Position numbers and translations under genes: made by a program. The notes below the pieces were generated by a model, which made no database searches, was not told the DNA's origin, and saw only the letters and a program-made list of their open reading frames with translations. Below are positions 1 through 8,574 of a stretch of DNA of 64,000 bases, piece by piece. Origin of the DNA: CAZAQV01 sp964487255 (GTDB lineage: Bacteria > Myxococcota_A > Polyangia > Polyangiales > CAZAQV01); the NCBI GenBank assembly GCA_964487255.1, contig CAZAQV010000003.1, forward strand, positions 186,001 through 250,000, written 5' to 3'. The stretch's first letter is position 1. Every line of letters starts with the position of its first letter.

Positions 1-1
1 G

Positions 2-1342
2 CCTCCGGTGCGCGTGCGAGCGCGTTTTGACGGCGACAACAACTACGAGTCCACTTACGTCACCCTCGAGTCCGATCGCGGCAGTCGCAAACCTCAACTC
101 GATGTGCGTATCGGTGATCCTGTCGATCTAAGCAAGCCACGTGTGGCGATCGAAGTTCAACTCAGCTGGCAGGAACAATCGGTGCGCGCGCCCATCTCCA
201 TCAAGAACGAGCTTGGACACCGCTTGGCCGCTCAGATCGTGGATGGCGAAGCCGTCATCGAGGTCGCGTCGAAGGCGCTCGGTCCGCCCGGCGATGGCCG
301 GCTCATCGTGGAGAGCGCCAAGGTTGGCGACTGGGACTCCCGAAGAACGGAGACGCCAATTCGGCGTCGAATTCGCCCCGCCCTCACGCTTGAGTCTCGC
401 GATGCCAAGGAGGGAGAGCGAAGGCTGTGTGGGGCACTGCAGGACGATTTCGGAGCGCTCCCCGACCGCATCGTCGAGCTTCACCAATCCACGCAGCGGA
501 TCGCTACGCTACGCACGGGCAGCAAAGGCGAGTTCTGCACAACGCGCACACCGGACCTCGATGAACCCGCTGAGTTTGTCGCTACTTTTGCCGGCGACGG
601 CCGAGGGCGCTGGCCGACCGAGTCCGCGCCACTTCAACTCCGTGCTTCCAAGGCCAAGAGCGGGATGGCGTGGGTCGGCCCCCTGGTCACGCTCCTCATT
701 GGATTGGTCGCTTGGGTGATTCTCAGCCGACGTGCAGACAAGGACGCCACGTTTGAATCCGACCAGAAGCCGGTAAAAGCCGGCGTACGCACGGCAAAGC
801 CGATGCATGCTCGCGCCGACCAGTTTGGTTTAACCCTGCGCGTGTTCGCGCTCGACTCCGGGCAACCCCTGGCTGACGCACAAGTTGAGTTGGTGAACGA
901 AACCAGCAAGCAGATCGTACTCCGCTCAGACGCGGACGGTTGGGTGAGGGTCGACACCGTGGAGCGTGGCGTTTGGGCGCTAACGATAGCGCAAACTCCC
1001 GGGTATCTCACCGAGACCTCTTCTTTGACCGTTCCACACCGGGGCCAGTGGACCCATGCCCAGGTTTTTCTCCAATCCGTGCGACAGCATGCGGATGCGG
1101 TATGGACCGACCTTGCCAGTGACCTATCGGGTCGCGAAGTGCAGCAGCTCACCCAACGTGAGATTGCGCTCGCTTTGCCAGAGCTCCGAAAAGCTGGGTC
1201 TCTGGCACGTGAAATCGAACTGACGACCTACGCCAGCGAGCCAAAGAACGCCCAGGACCTCGAAGCCCTGCGAAAACGCGCTGACGCCCTTCGAGGCCAG
1301 GTAGAGCCTGCGCTCGAATCCCCGCAACTCCCGGAGAAGTAG
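2..1342 (+). CDS. Membrane protein with carboxypeptidase-regulatory-like domain (5' partial)
   Basis: The reading frame is open to the left edge, so the gene probably starts upstream; a GTG at 8 is the first possible start inside the window. Counting from that GTG, residues 1-215 are beta-rich, Ig-like extracellular sequence, residues about 219-240 form one hydrophobic membrane helix followed by SRR, and residues about 275-355 look like a carboxypeptidase-regulatory / Cna-B type beta-sandwich (motif GQPLADAQVEL, then a glycine-rich turn). A charged helical tail follows. No catalytic motif is visible. It ends 34 bp before ftsY on the same strand. A role in surface structure or polymer handling is possible but unproven. 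Confidence 0.6.
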   Translation, partial: PPVRVRARFDGDNNYESTYVTLESDRGSRKPQLDVRIGDPVDLSKPRVAIEVQLSWQEQSVRAPISIKNELGHRLAAQIVDGEAVIEVASKALGPPGDGRLIVESAKVGDWDSRRTETPIRRRIRPALTLESRDAKEGERRLCGALQDDFGALPDRIVELHQSTQRIATLRTGSKGEFCTTRTPDLDEPAEFVATFAGDGRGRWPTESAPLQLRASKAKSGMAWVGPLVTLLIGLVAWVILSRRADKDATFESDQKPVKAGVRTAKPMHARADQFGLTLRVFALDSGQPLADAQVELVNETSKQIVLRSDADGWVRVDTVERGVWALTIAQTPGYLTETSSLTVPHRGQWTHAQVFLQSVRQHADAVWTDLASDLSGREVQQLTQREIALALPELRKAGSLAREIELTTYASEPKNAQDLEALRKRADALRGQVEPALESPQLPEK

Positions 1343-1376
1343 ACAAATTTCAACGGACTGGACCATACTGCCGCTC

Positions 1377-2657
1377 ATGGAAATCGTGATCGGTGTGGTC
1401 GTATTGATCGCCCTCGTCGGTGTTTTGCTGCTCGCGCTTCGAAAAAAGCCAAGCCTTCCCAAACAAGAGGAGCAGGCCGCAGAACTGCCCCCCAAAGAAG
1501 AAGCGACAGGCGATGCGGTCGAGGCCGCCCAACCCGCTTCCGATGAAGTCGAGGCAAACGACGACGATGACCGCAAGACCCCGATCGTCTCGGACCCCGC
1601 CATGGTGCCCAGGGATGACGACGCGCACACTGCACCCGTTCCAGAGACGCCCAGAAGCAAGGAGCCGCAAACCAAGGAAGTCAAGCAGGCTGTAGAAACG
1701 CCCGAGCCACCGTCGCAAGCCGTCTCCACGATCGACGCGCACCCTTCTGATATCGAAGCTTTGCGGACGGGCTTGGCGACGACGCGCGGTGGCTTCATTC
1801 GAAAGCTCAGATCGCTTTTCGAGCGCCCCACGATCGACGAGTCACTGCTTGAGGACATGGAGGACGTCCTTCTGACCTCGGATATCGGCGTGCAGACAGC
1901 CGAACAGATTTTGGGGGCGCTCAAGGGTCAGGTCGCTCGCGGCGAACTCAAATCGAGCGACCAGATTTGGGCTGCCCTTCGAGCTGAAGCGCTGTCGATC
2001 CTCAAGGACCCAGCGCCAAAAACCACAACCGCAACCGAAGGACCTCGCGTCCTTCTCTTCGTGGGCGTAAACGGCGTCGGCAAGACGACCACCATCGGCA
2101 AGCTTGCCTCGAAATACAAAGCCGATGGCCAAAAGATCTTGCTGGCCGCCGGCGATACCTACCGAGCGGCGGCTTCGCTGCAACTTGAAGCTTGGGGTCG
2201 GCGCGTGGGGTGCGAGACTGTCAAAGGTAAGGATAAGTCTGACCCTGCATCCGTGATCTTCTCCGCGGTCGAACGCGCAAAGGAAGAAGGCTTTGACGTG
2301 GTTCTCGCTGACACCGCAGGTCGCCTTCATACCAAGACCAACTTGATGGAAGAGCTCAAGAAGGTGGGTCGTGCCGCGGAAAAGGCGCTCGGCCGACCCG
2401 TGGACGAAATCTTTCTGGTCCTCGACGCGACGAACGGACAAAACGCGATTCAACAGGTGGAGCTGTTCGGCGACGCCCTCGACCTGACGGGCATCGTTCT
2501 TACCAAGCTTGACGGTACGGCCAAGGGCGGCGTGATCCTCGGGATTCGACAGAAGCGCCCCATCCCCGTGCGGTACATTGGTGTCGGCGAGAAGGTCGAC
2601 GACCTGCGAGAATTTAGCGCCGAAAGCTTCGTCGAGGCCCTGTTTAGCGAGGCCTAG
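1377..2657 (+). CDS. ftsY: Signal recognition particle receptor FtsY
   Basis: GTPase that docks ribosome-nascent-chain-SRP complexes at the inner membrane and hands them to the Sec translocon. The N-terminus is a hydrophobic helix (residues 2-21) followed by LRKK, then a long acidic linker (about 28-125), as in membrane-anchored FtsY proteins. The NG domain has the P-loop GVNGVGKTTT at about 230-239, DTAGR at 312-316 and TKLDGTAKGG at 376-385. The C-terminus has the usual GVGEKVDDL segment. At 426 aa it is in the normal range. The ATG at 1377 gives the complete membrane helix, which supports this start. Confidence 0.97.
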   Translation: MEIVIGVVVLIALVGVLLLALRKKPSLPKQEEQAAELPPKEEATGDAVEAAQPASDEVEANDDDDRKTPIVSDPAMVPRDDDAHTAPVPETPRSKEPQTKEVKQAVETPEPPSQAVSTIDAHPSDIEALRTGLATTRGGFIRKLRSLFERPTIDESLLEDMEDVLLTSDIGVQTAEQILGALKGQVARGELKSSDQIWAALRAEALSILKDPAPKTTTATEGPRVLLFVGVNGVGKTTTIGKLASKYKADGQKILLAAGDTYRAAASLQLEAWGRRVGCETVKGKDKSDPASVIFSAVERAKEEGFDVVLADTAGRLHTKTNLMEELKKVGRAAEKALGRPVDEIFLVLDATNGQNAIQQVELFGDALDLTGIVLTKLDGTAKGGVILGIRQKRPIPVRYIGVGEKVDDLREFSAESFVEALFSEA

Positions 2658-2807
2658 CGCGCCTCAAAGGGTTGGACGCCTGCTTTCGTGCAGGTCGGAT
2701 TTCCACAAAAAATCGTGATTTCAAATCAGCGGCATGGTACGCAGTCGTTGCTCCATTGGAGCTCCGCATGATACCGTCGCCGAGCTTTGAGAAAGTTGAG
2801 TGATTCT

Positions 2808-3800
2808 ATGACCTTGAATCTGAACCACTGCGCGCCCATTCGCCCTGCCTCATCGGTCAGTTTGGCCCTACTCGCTGTCCTTATTTTGGCGCAGCCTCTT
2901 GGTGCGAACGCCCAGGACATGGAGTTCGACATTGAGGAAACCGAGAATACGGAGACGGAGGCCAGTGGAGAGGCCGGAGGCGACGTCGGTGTCGAAGGAG
3001 AAGGCGGTGGCGATGTCATCGACGACCTCGCCGGCGACTCGCTGAGTGCGGGCGAAAACACGGCCGATACCGAGCTGGCGGTCGACCCCAACGAAACGGT
3101 TGAGGAGATCTACGCGGTCCAACAAATCTATGCGCTGCGCATCAACCGCCTCGAAGTCGCGCCCTCGCTCGGCTTTACCGTCAACGACCCCTTCGTGAGT
3201 CACCCGTCGTTCGGCCTTGCCCTCAACTATTGGTGGACGAACGTGTTGGCGATTGGTGTCAACGCCAACTGGTACCAAGGGTTCGAGAGCGAATCGGACG
3301 TTGGCTTTCACACTCGCCGCTCGACGCGCCTGGCGATTCCGATCAGCGAGTATCAACTCGGCGCAAACCTGAACTTCACGTACGTCCCCGTCTACGGAAA
3401 GTTCAACATGTTCAACGAGTACATTTTTCAATGGGACGCATACGTCGTGGGTGGTGTCGGCTTCATGCGCACCCGGCCCGTTCCGGTTTTCGACCCCGAA
3501 GTTCGCAACTTCGACTTCGAATTCAACATCGCGTTCAACCTGGGTCTCGGCATTCGCATCTTCGTCACCCGCTGGCTATCCATCTTCGGCGAGCTGCGTG
3601 ACTACGCCTTCCTTGAAAATCAGGAAAACCCGGTCGTGTATCCAGAGCGCTCGCAAGAGCTTCGTGCGATGGGGCTTTCGGATCGTCGTGACAAGGATAC
3701 ATGGCAAGAAAGCAGCCCAAGCCTCAACAACAATGTCACCGCGCAAGTCGGTCTGACAATCTTCTTTCCCTTCGACTTTGAATACGAGATGCCACGCTGA
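2808..3800 (+). CDS. Outer-membrane beta-barrel protein, myxobacterial type
   Basis: Predicted exported barrel protein of 330 aa. The ATG at 2808 gives a signal peptide with a hydrophobic core and likely cleavage after NAQ; an in-frame TTG at 2787 adds only seven residues. A strongly acidic, Glu/Gly-rich segment (mature residues about 1-55) precedes alternating aromatic/polar strands with many Tyr/Trp girdle residues, ending in a hydrophobic strand. It resembles the outer-membrane beta-barrel family expanded in Myxococcota. It is followed at once by a second protein of the same type, so the two probably act as a pair. Substrate or partner is unknown. Confidence 0.75.
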   Translation: MTLNLNHCAPIRPASSVSLALLAVLILAQPLGANAQDMEFDIEETENTETEASGEAGGDVGVEGEGGGDVIDDLAGDSLSAGENTADTELAVDPNETVEEIYAVQQIYALRINRLEVAPSLGFTVNDPFVSHPSFGLALNYWWTNVLAIGVNANWYQGFESESDVGFHTRRSTRLAIPISEYQLGANLNFTYVPVYGKFNMFNEYIFQWDAYVVGGVGFMRTRPVPVFDPEVRNFDFEFNIAFNLGLGIRIFVTRWLSIFGELRDYAFLENQENPVVYPERSQELRAMGLSDRRDKDTWQESSPSLNNNVTAQVGLTIFFPFDFEYEMPR

Positions 3801-3820
3801 TGGAAACTGTGAAGGAGAAC

Positions 3821-4717
3821 ATGATGAAAAAGCTAAGCCTCGTTACGTTTGCCATCGCTACCGCCTTCGCTGCGCAGGCTTTTTTGCCGCAGTGCTTCAC
3901 ACCTAGCGCCAGCGCACAAGAGGTTCAGATCACGGGACCACTCGCAGGCGCTCCAGCCTGCCGAGAGTGTCGCCTATACCGTGAGGGCCGCTTTCAGATT
4001 CAACCCTTCGCTGGCTTCACGCTCCAGGACGAGTTCTCGCGTACTATCATGTTCGGCGCGCAACTTCAGTTTCACCTCAGCGAGTGGCTCGGCATCGGTG
4101 TCTGGGGTGCTTTCGCGCCCATTCACATCGATACCGGACTGACCGACGAAATCACCGCCAAGGGCGAGACCCAAGACCAGAACTTGCTCAGCTTTCCGAG
4201 CCGGCAGGGCTACCCGGACCAAATCGGCACCATCAATTGGGCGGCTGCAGCGCAGCTGACGTTCATTCCGCTACGCGGAAAGCTCGCCCTCTTCCAAGAA
4301 GTCTTCATTGACGCCGATTTCTACATCTCGGCAGGCGTCGCGTTCATCGGTGTAGAGGAGCGCGCAGACACGAATTACGCAGAGGTCGCCGGCGTTTGTA
4401 ACCTAGCCGCGGGTTCGACGGGTGGGCAACCCGCTTGCCGAGACCTTCAGGGATCCCGCGCTTCGCGCGTCGCCATCGCACCGACGTTTGCGGTTGGACT
4501 GGCATTCTACGCCACCGAACTACTCGCGATCACCCTTGAGTGGCGCGCCATGCCCTTCGCCTGGAACACATCGGGAACGGACGAGGCTGGTGGCGGCCCC
4601 GGCGGCGATTTCCCGGACGGCATCATCGACAGCGAAGACCATCTCTTTCACTTGAACCACATGGTCAACGTCGGGTTCGCCTTCTACCTACCGACCGAAG
4701 CCGGCGTCTCCGAGTAG
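3821..4717 (+). CDS. Outer-membrane beta-barrel protein, paralogue of preceding gene
   Basis: Predicted exported barrel protein of 298 aa. I chose the ATG at 3821 because an AAGGAG lies 3-8 bases upstream and the resulting N-terminus (MMKK, hydrophobic core, SASAQ) is a good signal peptide; an earlier ATG at 3800 overlaps the upstream stop codon but lengthens the signal peptide unhelpfully. The body has the same layout as the preceding protein, including a 'LSEWLGIGVWGAF'-like strand that matches its counterpart. A Cys pair (PACREC) sits at the mature N-terminus, and another pair lies in an extracellular loop. It is translationally linked to the previous gene. Confidence 0.75.
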   Translation: MMKKLSLVTFAIATAFAAQAFLPQCFTPSASAQEVQITGPLAGAPACRECRLYREGRFQIQPFAGFTLQDEFSRTIMFGAQLQFHLSEWLGIGVWGAFAPIHIDTGLTDEITAKGETQDQNLLSFPSRQGYPDQIGTINWAAAAQLTFIPLRGKLALFQEVFIDADFYISAGVAFIGVEERADTNYAEVAGVCNLAAGSTGGQPACRDLQGSRASRVAIAPTFAVGLAFYATELLAITLEWRAMPFAWNTSGTDEAGGGPGGDFPDGIIDSEDHLFHLNHMVNVGFAFYLPTEAGVSE

Positions 4718-4734
4718 CGACTCTTGAACTTGAA

Positions 4735-4755
4735 GCGTGCCCACACCGGGCACGC
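4735..4755 (+). terminator. Hairpin after the two barrel genes
   Basis: Perfect 8-bp stem (GCGTGCCC / GGGCACGC) with a 5-nt loop, starting 18 bp after the second barrel gene's stop codon. There is no T-tract, so it is at best a weak or factor-assisted terminator. The rest of the gap to 4880 shows nothing recognisable. Confidence 0.4.
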
Positions 4756-4879
4756 AGACGTGGGTCACCTAAAACATGAGCCAGCCTGCATGAGCGGCAC
4801 AAGGGGCTGTCTTCGCTGTCGGTGTAGCTCAAGGGGCGTGGAAGCGCTCCGCCCGTCGCGCATAGCTGTTCCGCCTCTG

Positions 4880-5617
4880 CTAGGCGACGGGACTGAGCAC
4901 ACGGTTGGTCCGGTCGAGCCGAAACCGATCCGAGAGTGCGCTGCCCACGCGGTCAAGCTCACCGATTGGCACCTTCCAGCCTCGCTCGACGAAAGCCGAC
5001 GCAATCTGGTCACGAATGCGTACTGACTCCTCATCTGCGAGGCGATTGACCAGCGGTTCGATGAGCGCGGCGCTGACGTCCGTGTCCTCGACCTGCTGGG
5101 CAAGCATCGCAACCACCGTTGAGAACCGAACCGTCTCATTCGGATCGTCCAAGAAACGCCGAACCGCTTCGAGGATGCGCGAGTCTTGCCGATCCCCAAG
5201 ATAACCTATGACCTGGATCTTCTTCTCCGGATCTCGTTCGTACTCGACGTCCATTTCGGAAAGCAGATCAAGCAGCGCAACAACGACCTCCGCCTCGTCG
5301 AGCAGGCGGTTCATGATTTTTAGTGGCCAGGAGATGCTATCACTCGCGAGTAAGTACTCGCGTGTAGGTTCGATCGCGACGTCACCCAAAGCCACCAGGC
5401 CTTCGAACGCGACTTCTTTTTCTTCTTGGTCAACGATCGAGGGATCAACCCGAAAGCGAAAGCGCTGGAGCAGGGCCCGCGCCGCCTCCGTGCTGTTCAT
5501 CCGCGACAAGGCATGAAGTGACTCCATGCGATCGATGTTCTGCGCCCGCTTGTTCGTTGCCCGCTTGGCGTGCTTCTCAAGAGGCGGCGTTCGTTTAAGA
5601 AAATCGAGAAAGCTCAT
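4880..5617 (-). CDS. HEAT-repeat protein
   Basis: Cytoplasmic, all-helical protein of 245 aa with no signal or membrane segment. From residue about 30 onward it consists of repeating paired helices of HEAT type, for example ALLQRFRF...EEKEVAFEGLVALG, RRFLDDPNETVRFSTVVAML and NRLADEESVRIRDQIASAF. Such repeats form protein-protein interaction scaffolds. It starts 11 bp after the stop of the HAMP sensor gene at 5629, so the two are probably cotranscribed and may be functionally linked. No enzyme motif is present. Confidence 0.75.
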   Translation of the reverse strand: MSFLDFLKRTPPLEKHAKRATNKRAQNIDRMESLHALSRMNSTEAARALLQRFRFRVDPSIVDQEEKEVAFEGLVALGDVAIEPTREYLLASDSISWPLKIMNRLLDEAEVVVALLDLLSEMDVEYERDPEKKIQVIGYLGDRQDSRILEAVRRFLDDPNETVRFSTVVAMLAQQVEDTDVSAALIEPLVNRLADEESVRIRDQIASAFVERGWKVPIGELDRVGSALSDRFRLDRTNRVLSPVA

Positions 5618-5628
5618 GAATGAAAAAG

Positions 5629-7095
5629 CTAACGTATCAGCACTGGTTTGAGAACGACGTGACCGTCGTTGTTCTCAACGACAAATCGCACCTCTTTGCA
5701 ACCATGACGCTTGCGGAGCGACTCTGCATTTCGCTTAAGACGTTGGGAGAAGCGGTCTTCCGTAATGTTCGAGACGTCTTCTCCCGCGCCTTGCTTGGCA
5801 GAAACGTAGTCGTTGTAGACTTGCGTTAGATACTCGGCCTCAGGAACGGCAGCCAGCTTGGCCGCAACCGCAGGGTCATCGATCGCGCCCCCCCCACTAC
5901 CACTGCCGGTCGAGGAGGCAGTGGACGACGCATTGGTCGTTGCGCCGGCATCGGTTTGCATCATGGAGTCCTGCGTACCCCATTGGCCGTCGTCGCCATC
6001 CGACTCGGAGACACCGGTAAACACGTTGACGAGCTGGTTGATCCGGTAGGCCAGACCACCGAACTCTGCACTTTCGGTGTCGAGTCGGTGATTGACGTTT
6101 CCGTTGATAATCGCCAGAACCCCCTCTTCGATTTCCTCCACGGGCTTGACGAAGGACGTGCCGACGCCGAAGCCATAGAGAATCACCAGCAGCGCGGCGA
6201 GCCCTGTCAAAATGAGGATGATGTTCGCACGAGACGCCACTGCAGATGCTGCCGATTGGTTTCCCGCGACCAGATAGGCGGCCGGAACAGAGGGTGTCAT
6301 GGGCAACGGTCCGACGATACCGGTCCAGGAGTTGTCGCCGAGGGTGCTGGTCCAGGTACTACGTTTTTGTCCAGCCAGCGCCGCCGAACTTGCCGACTTC
6401 AGAGGCCCATCGAGGGCTTTTTGCAAAGCATCGGTCTCACCGGTACTCATGGACGAACTGTAGAGGCCGTCTGCGGAAAGGAACGCGACATCGCGCCCAA
6501 TCACTTTCCTCTCGTTCTCCGCAAGTTTCTTGGAAATTTCGTAGGCGACCAGGAGAGCGCCAACGATGCCGCGTTCGTCAACCCGAATTGGTGCAACACC
6601 AATCTGAAGGATCTTGCCGTCACGAATCCATAGGTCGTGAACAATCTCGCCATTGTTGATCGCGGACTCGATAGCCGGCACTTCCTTCGAGAGGTACTTG
6701 TCGTGCATGCGGTTGAGGTCGCTGTCGCGCGCCACGACACGACCGGTTGCGTCTACGATGACAACCATGTTGGGCTTTCGCCCGCGACCGCGCGCCGGGT
6801 CCGAGAACCAATCAGCGATTTCATTTGCCGCTTCGTGAACGCGTGTGCGTCGGCTTGACCCCGAACTACTGAGCGATGTTCGAACGGTCGGTTCTTCAGC
6901 GCGGTCGCGGACGTACGCGAGAAAGTCCATCGCCGCCAAACGCCACGAACGCTCAAGCTGTGTCGCCTGGTCGCCAATGCGAGACGAGACTTCGCTCTGC
7001 GCTTCTTCAATGAGTGCGCTCCGAATGAGGAAGAAGGAGGCAAGTCCCACACCGAGCACAATGAGCAAATTTCCGAGAATGATTTTCAGTCGCAT
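5629..7095 (-). CDS. Cache/HAMP membrane sensor with MXAN_5187-type C-terminus
   Basis: Inner-membrane sensor of 488 aa. One helix spans about 7-26. A periplasmic Cache-like sensing domain fills about 30-285, with PAS-like strands such as VVIVDATGRVVARD and a 'GIVGALLVAYEISKKLAEN' segment. A second helix is at about 290-312, followed by a HAMP linker (KPVEEIEEGV..INGN). A Ser/Thr/Gly-rich linker (about 364-404) leads to a small basic C-terminal domain (about 415-488). That last domain resembles one I associate with the myxobacterial MXAN_5187 family. There is no methyl-accepting hairpin, kinase or cyclase output, so signal transfer must use a partner. The HEAT-repeat protein encoded 11 bp downstream is a candidate. 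Confidence 0.7.
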   Translation of the reverse strand: MRLKIILGNLLIVLGVGLASFFLIRSALIEEAQSEVSSRIGDQATQLERSWRLAAMDFLAYVRDRAEEPTVRTSLSSSGSSRRTRVHEAANEIADWFSDPARGRGRKPNMVVIVDATGRVVARDSDLNRMHDKYLSKEVPAIESAINNGEIVHDLWIRDGKILQIGVAPIRVDERGIVGALLVAYEISKKLAENERKVIGRDVAFLSADGLYSSSMSTGETDALQKALDGPLKSASSAALAGQKRSTWTSTLGDNSWTGIVGPLPMTPSVPAAYLVAGNQSAASAVASRANIILILTGLAALLVILYGFGVGTSFVKPVEEIEEGVLAIINGNVNHRLDTESAEFGGLAYRINQLVNVFTGVSESDGDDGQWGTQDSMMQTDAGATTNASSTASSTGSGSGGGAIDDPAVAAKLAAVPEAEYLTQVYNDYVSAKQGAGEDVSNITEDRFSQRLKRNAESLRKRHGCKEVRFVVENNDGHVVLKPVLIR

Positions 7096-7245
7096 GTCGC
7101 CGTGATCCCTACCTTTTTCGCCCGCAGTGGTATCACTTGAACGAGAAATGGGTCAAGCTTTGGCCGCGTTCCGGCCGGAGATACTTTGGGTTGGCTGGGA
7201 ACTTCGCGACCGTGATTGCGATGAACTACACTAAGACTGAAACCG

Positions 7246-8574
7246 ATGGCCCAGGGCAAGACAGCGAAAATCCTCTGTGACGAGGCAGAGTTGGCGCTTG
7301 AATGTAGGCGTCTTTCGCAGTTGCTGAGCCTGTCGATCGAACCGGCCCTGCTGCACGCGAATAATTCGGAGGGGGACGTGCTTGCCTATGCGTTTGCGCA
7401 CCCACCCAAGATCGAACAGCTCCTGAAGATCGCTTCGCAGGATGCCCTCGTCGCGATGTTGACAGAAGACGAAGTGACGGGCGCAACCGTCGGTCTCGCG
7501 CGCGATATCGGCATCGCGACGGTTACCGAGGTTCGGCCGCTTCTTGCCATGATGGCGCTGCGACTGCACGGCGCGGAACGTCCGTGGGCCGCTGACTTGA
7601 AGAAACTGCATGAGGTCGACCGCGTGCGACTTGGCGCTCTGCGTCGGCTTCGTCAACAAGGCGGCGGCGAATTCGAGTCGAATGACGGTGTTGTACTTTG
7701 GCGAAGCGGACCGAAAAGGCGAGCAACCCGACTCGGCGACGCTCGTGATGTACTGGCGGCGGTGCGAGCCCTCCACGACGCCGGCGCGGCACGAGCCGCT
7801 CTCCCGCGCTCCCCATTGCAGCCTCTTGAAGAAGGCGTCGCGGCCTCCATTCGCGACGCGCTCTTTGGTCCCGCCCGGCTTCTGTCTGACCCAGCTGCCA
7901 AAAGTATTCTCGACAAAGCGCAAGTCCCGTGTCCGGAGGAACACCTATGTACCAGCGCTTCGCGCGCCGCCAGCGAAGCAAGCCGCATCGGCTATCCTTG
8001 TGCACTGTCGCTTGCGTCACCGGATTTACGGGGTTGGGACTACCCGGAACTTCGCGACGTGGTCGTGTCATCGGCCGCCGCCGCAAAGACAGCGTTTGCT
8101 CAGCTACGCGCATCGGCAGAGGGCATCGAACCGGAAGCGCGTATCGTGGGAGTGACCGTTTCCCCCACCATGCTCACGCAAGCTGAGCTTCGCATCGTAC
8201 TGCGCTCGTTCTCCAAAGACAGGGCGGTCGCTCAAATCGGCTTTGCCGACCCCCACGGCCTCGCCTCACAAGACCTGACCCACACCGTCTTGCCCGTCGG
8301 CCCCGAGCGCGTCGAACGGATTCTGATGCGCCTCCGCGGTCACGCGCTTCTACTACCTCAAGCGCGCGACGCCCGTCGCCACGTGGTGGGAGGTCTCACA
8401 GAAGTACTTACCCGCACCGCACGACTTCTCGCGTCGTTTCCCGACTCGATTCGTGCCATACGCTTCGAACCGCTGCGCCTGTTGTTGAGCGGCGATTGGA
8501 TGGTCAGCGAAGCATCGGTCGAAGTTTCCGATTACTACGAGCAGCAGCTCAAGCAGGTGGCGACGGCCTCCTAG
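7246..8574 (+). CDS. Degenerate ATP-grasp (acyl-CoA synthetase ADP-forming-like) protein
   Basis: Soluble protein of 442 aa. The second half (from about residue 205) follows the order of the ATP-grasp domain of ADP-forming acyl-CoA synthetases: an AAKSILDKAQVPCPEE segment, then SRIGYPCALSLASPD, GVTVSP, and a C-terminal AIRFEPLRLLLSG segment. The family normally has a nucleotide-binding Lys in 'ALKIVSPD' and an HKSD motif; here these read ALSLASPD and GWDY, so ATP binding is doubtful. The first half shows no known domain and ends in a basic stretch. It overlaps the convergent UvrA-like gene by 4 bp. I infer a non-catalytic or repurposed relative; the function is unknown. Confidence 0.6.
   Translation: MAQGKTAKILCDEAELALECRRLSQLLSLSIEPALLHANNSEGDVLAYAFAHPPKIEQLLKIASQDALVAMLTEDEVTGATVGLARDIGIATVTEVRPLLAMMALRLHGAERPWAADLKKLHEVDRVRLGALRRLRQQGGGEFESNDGVVLWRSGPKRRATRLGDARDVLAAVRALHDAGAARAALPRSPLQPLEEGVAASIRDALFGPARLLSDPAAKSILDKAQVPCPEEHLCTSASRAASEASRIGYPCALSLASPDLRGWDYPELRDVVVSSAAAAKTAFAQLRASAEGIEPEARIVGVTVSPTMLTQAELRIVLRSFSKDRAVAQIGFADPHGLASQDLTHTVLPVGPERVERILMRLRGHALLLPQARDARRHVVGGLTEVLTRTARLLASFPDSIRAIRFEPLRLLLSGDWMVSEASVEVSDYYEQQLKQVATAS

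Noticed and set aside
1124..1924. Minus-strand open frame spanning the 3' end of the first gene and the ftsY start
   Set aside because: Ser/Thr-rich translation without domains, antisense to the acidic linker of FtsY.
2679..2694. CCTGC/GCAGG hairpin after ftsY as a terminator
   Set aside because: Only 5 bp of stem and no T-tract; unconvincing.
5956..6633. Long plus-strand open frame opposite the HAMP sensor gene
   Set aside because: It lies fully antisense to a gene with clear domain structure and has no recognisable protein features; a by-product of GC-rich codon use.
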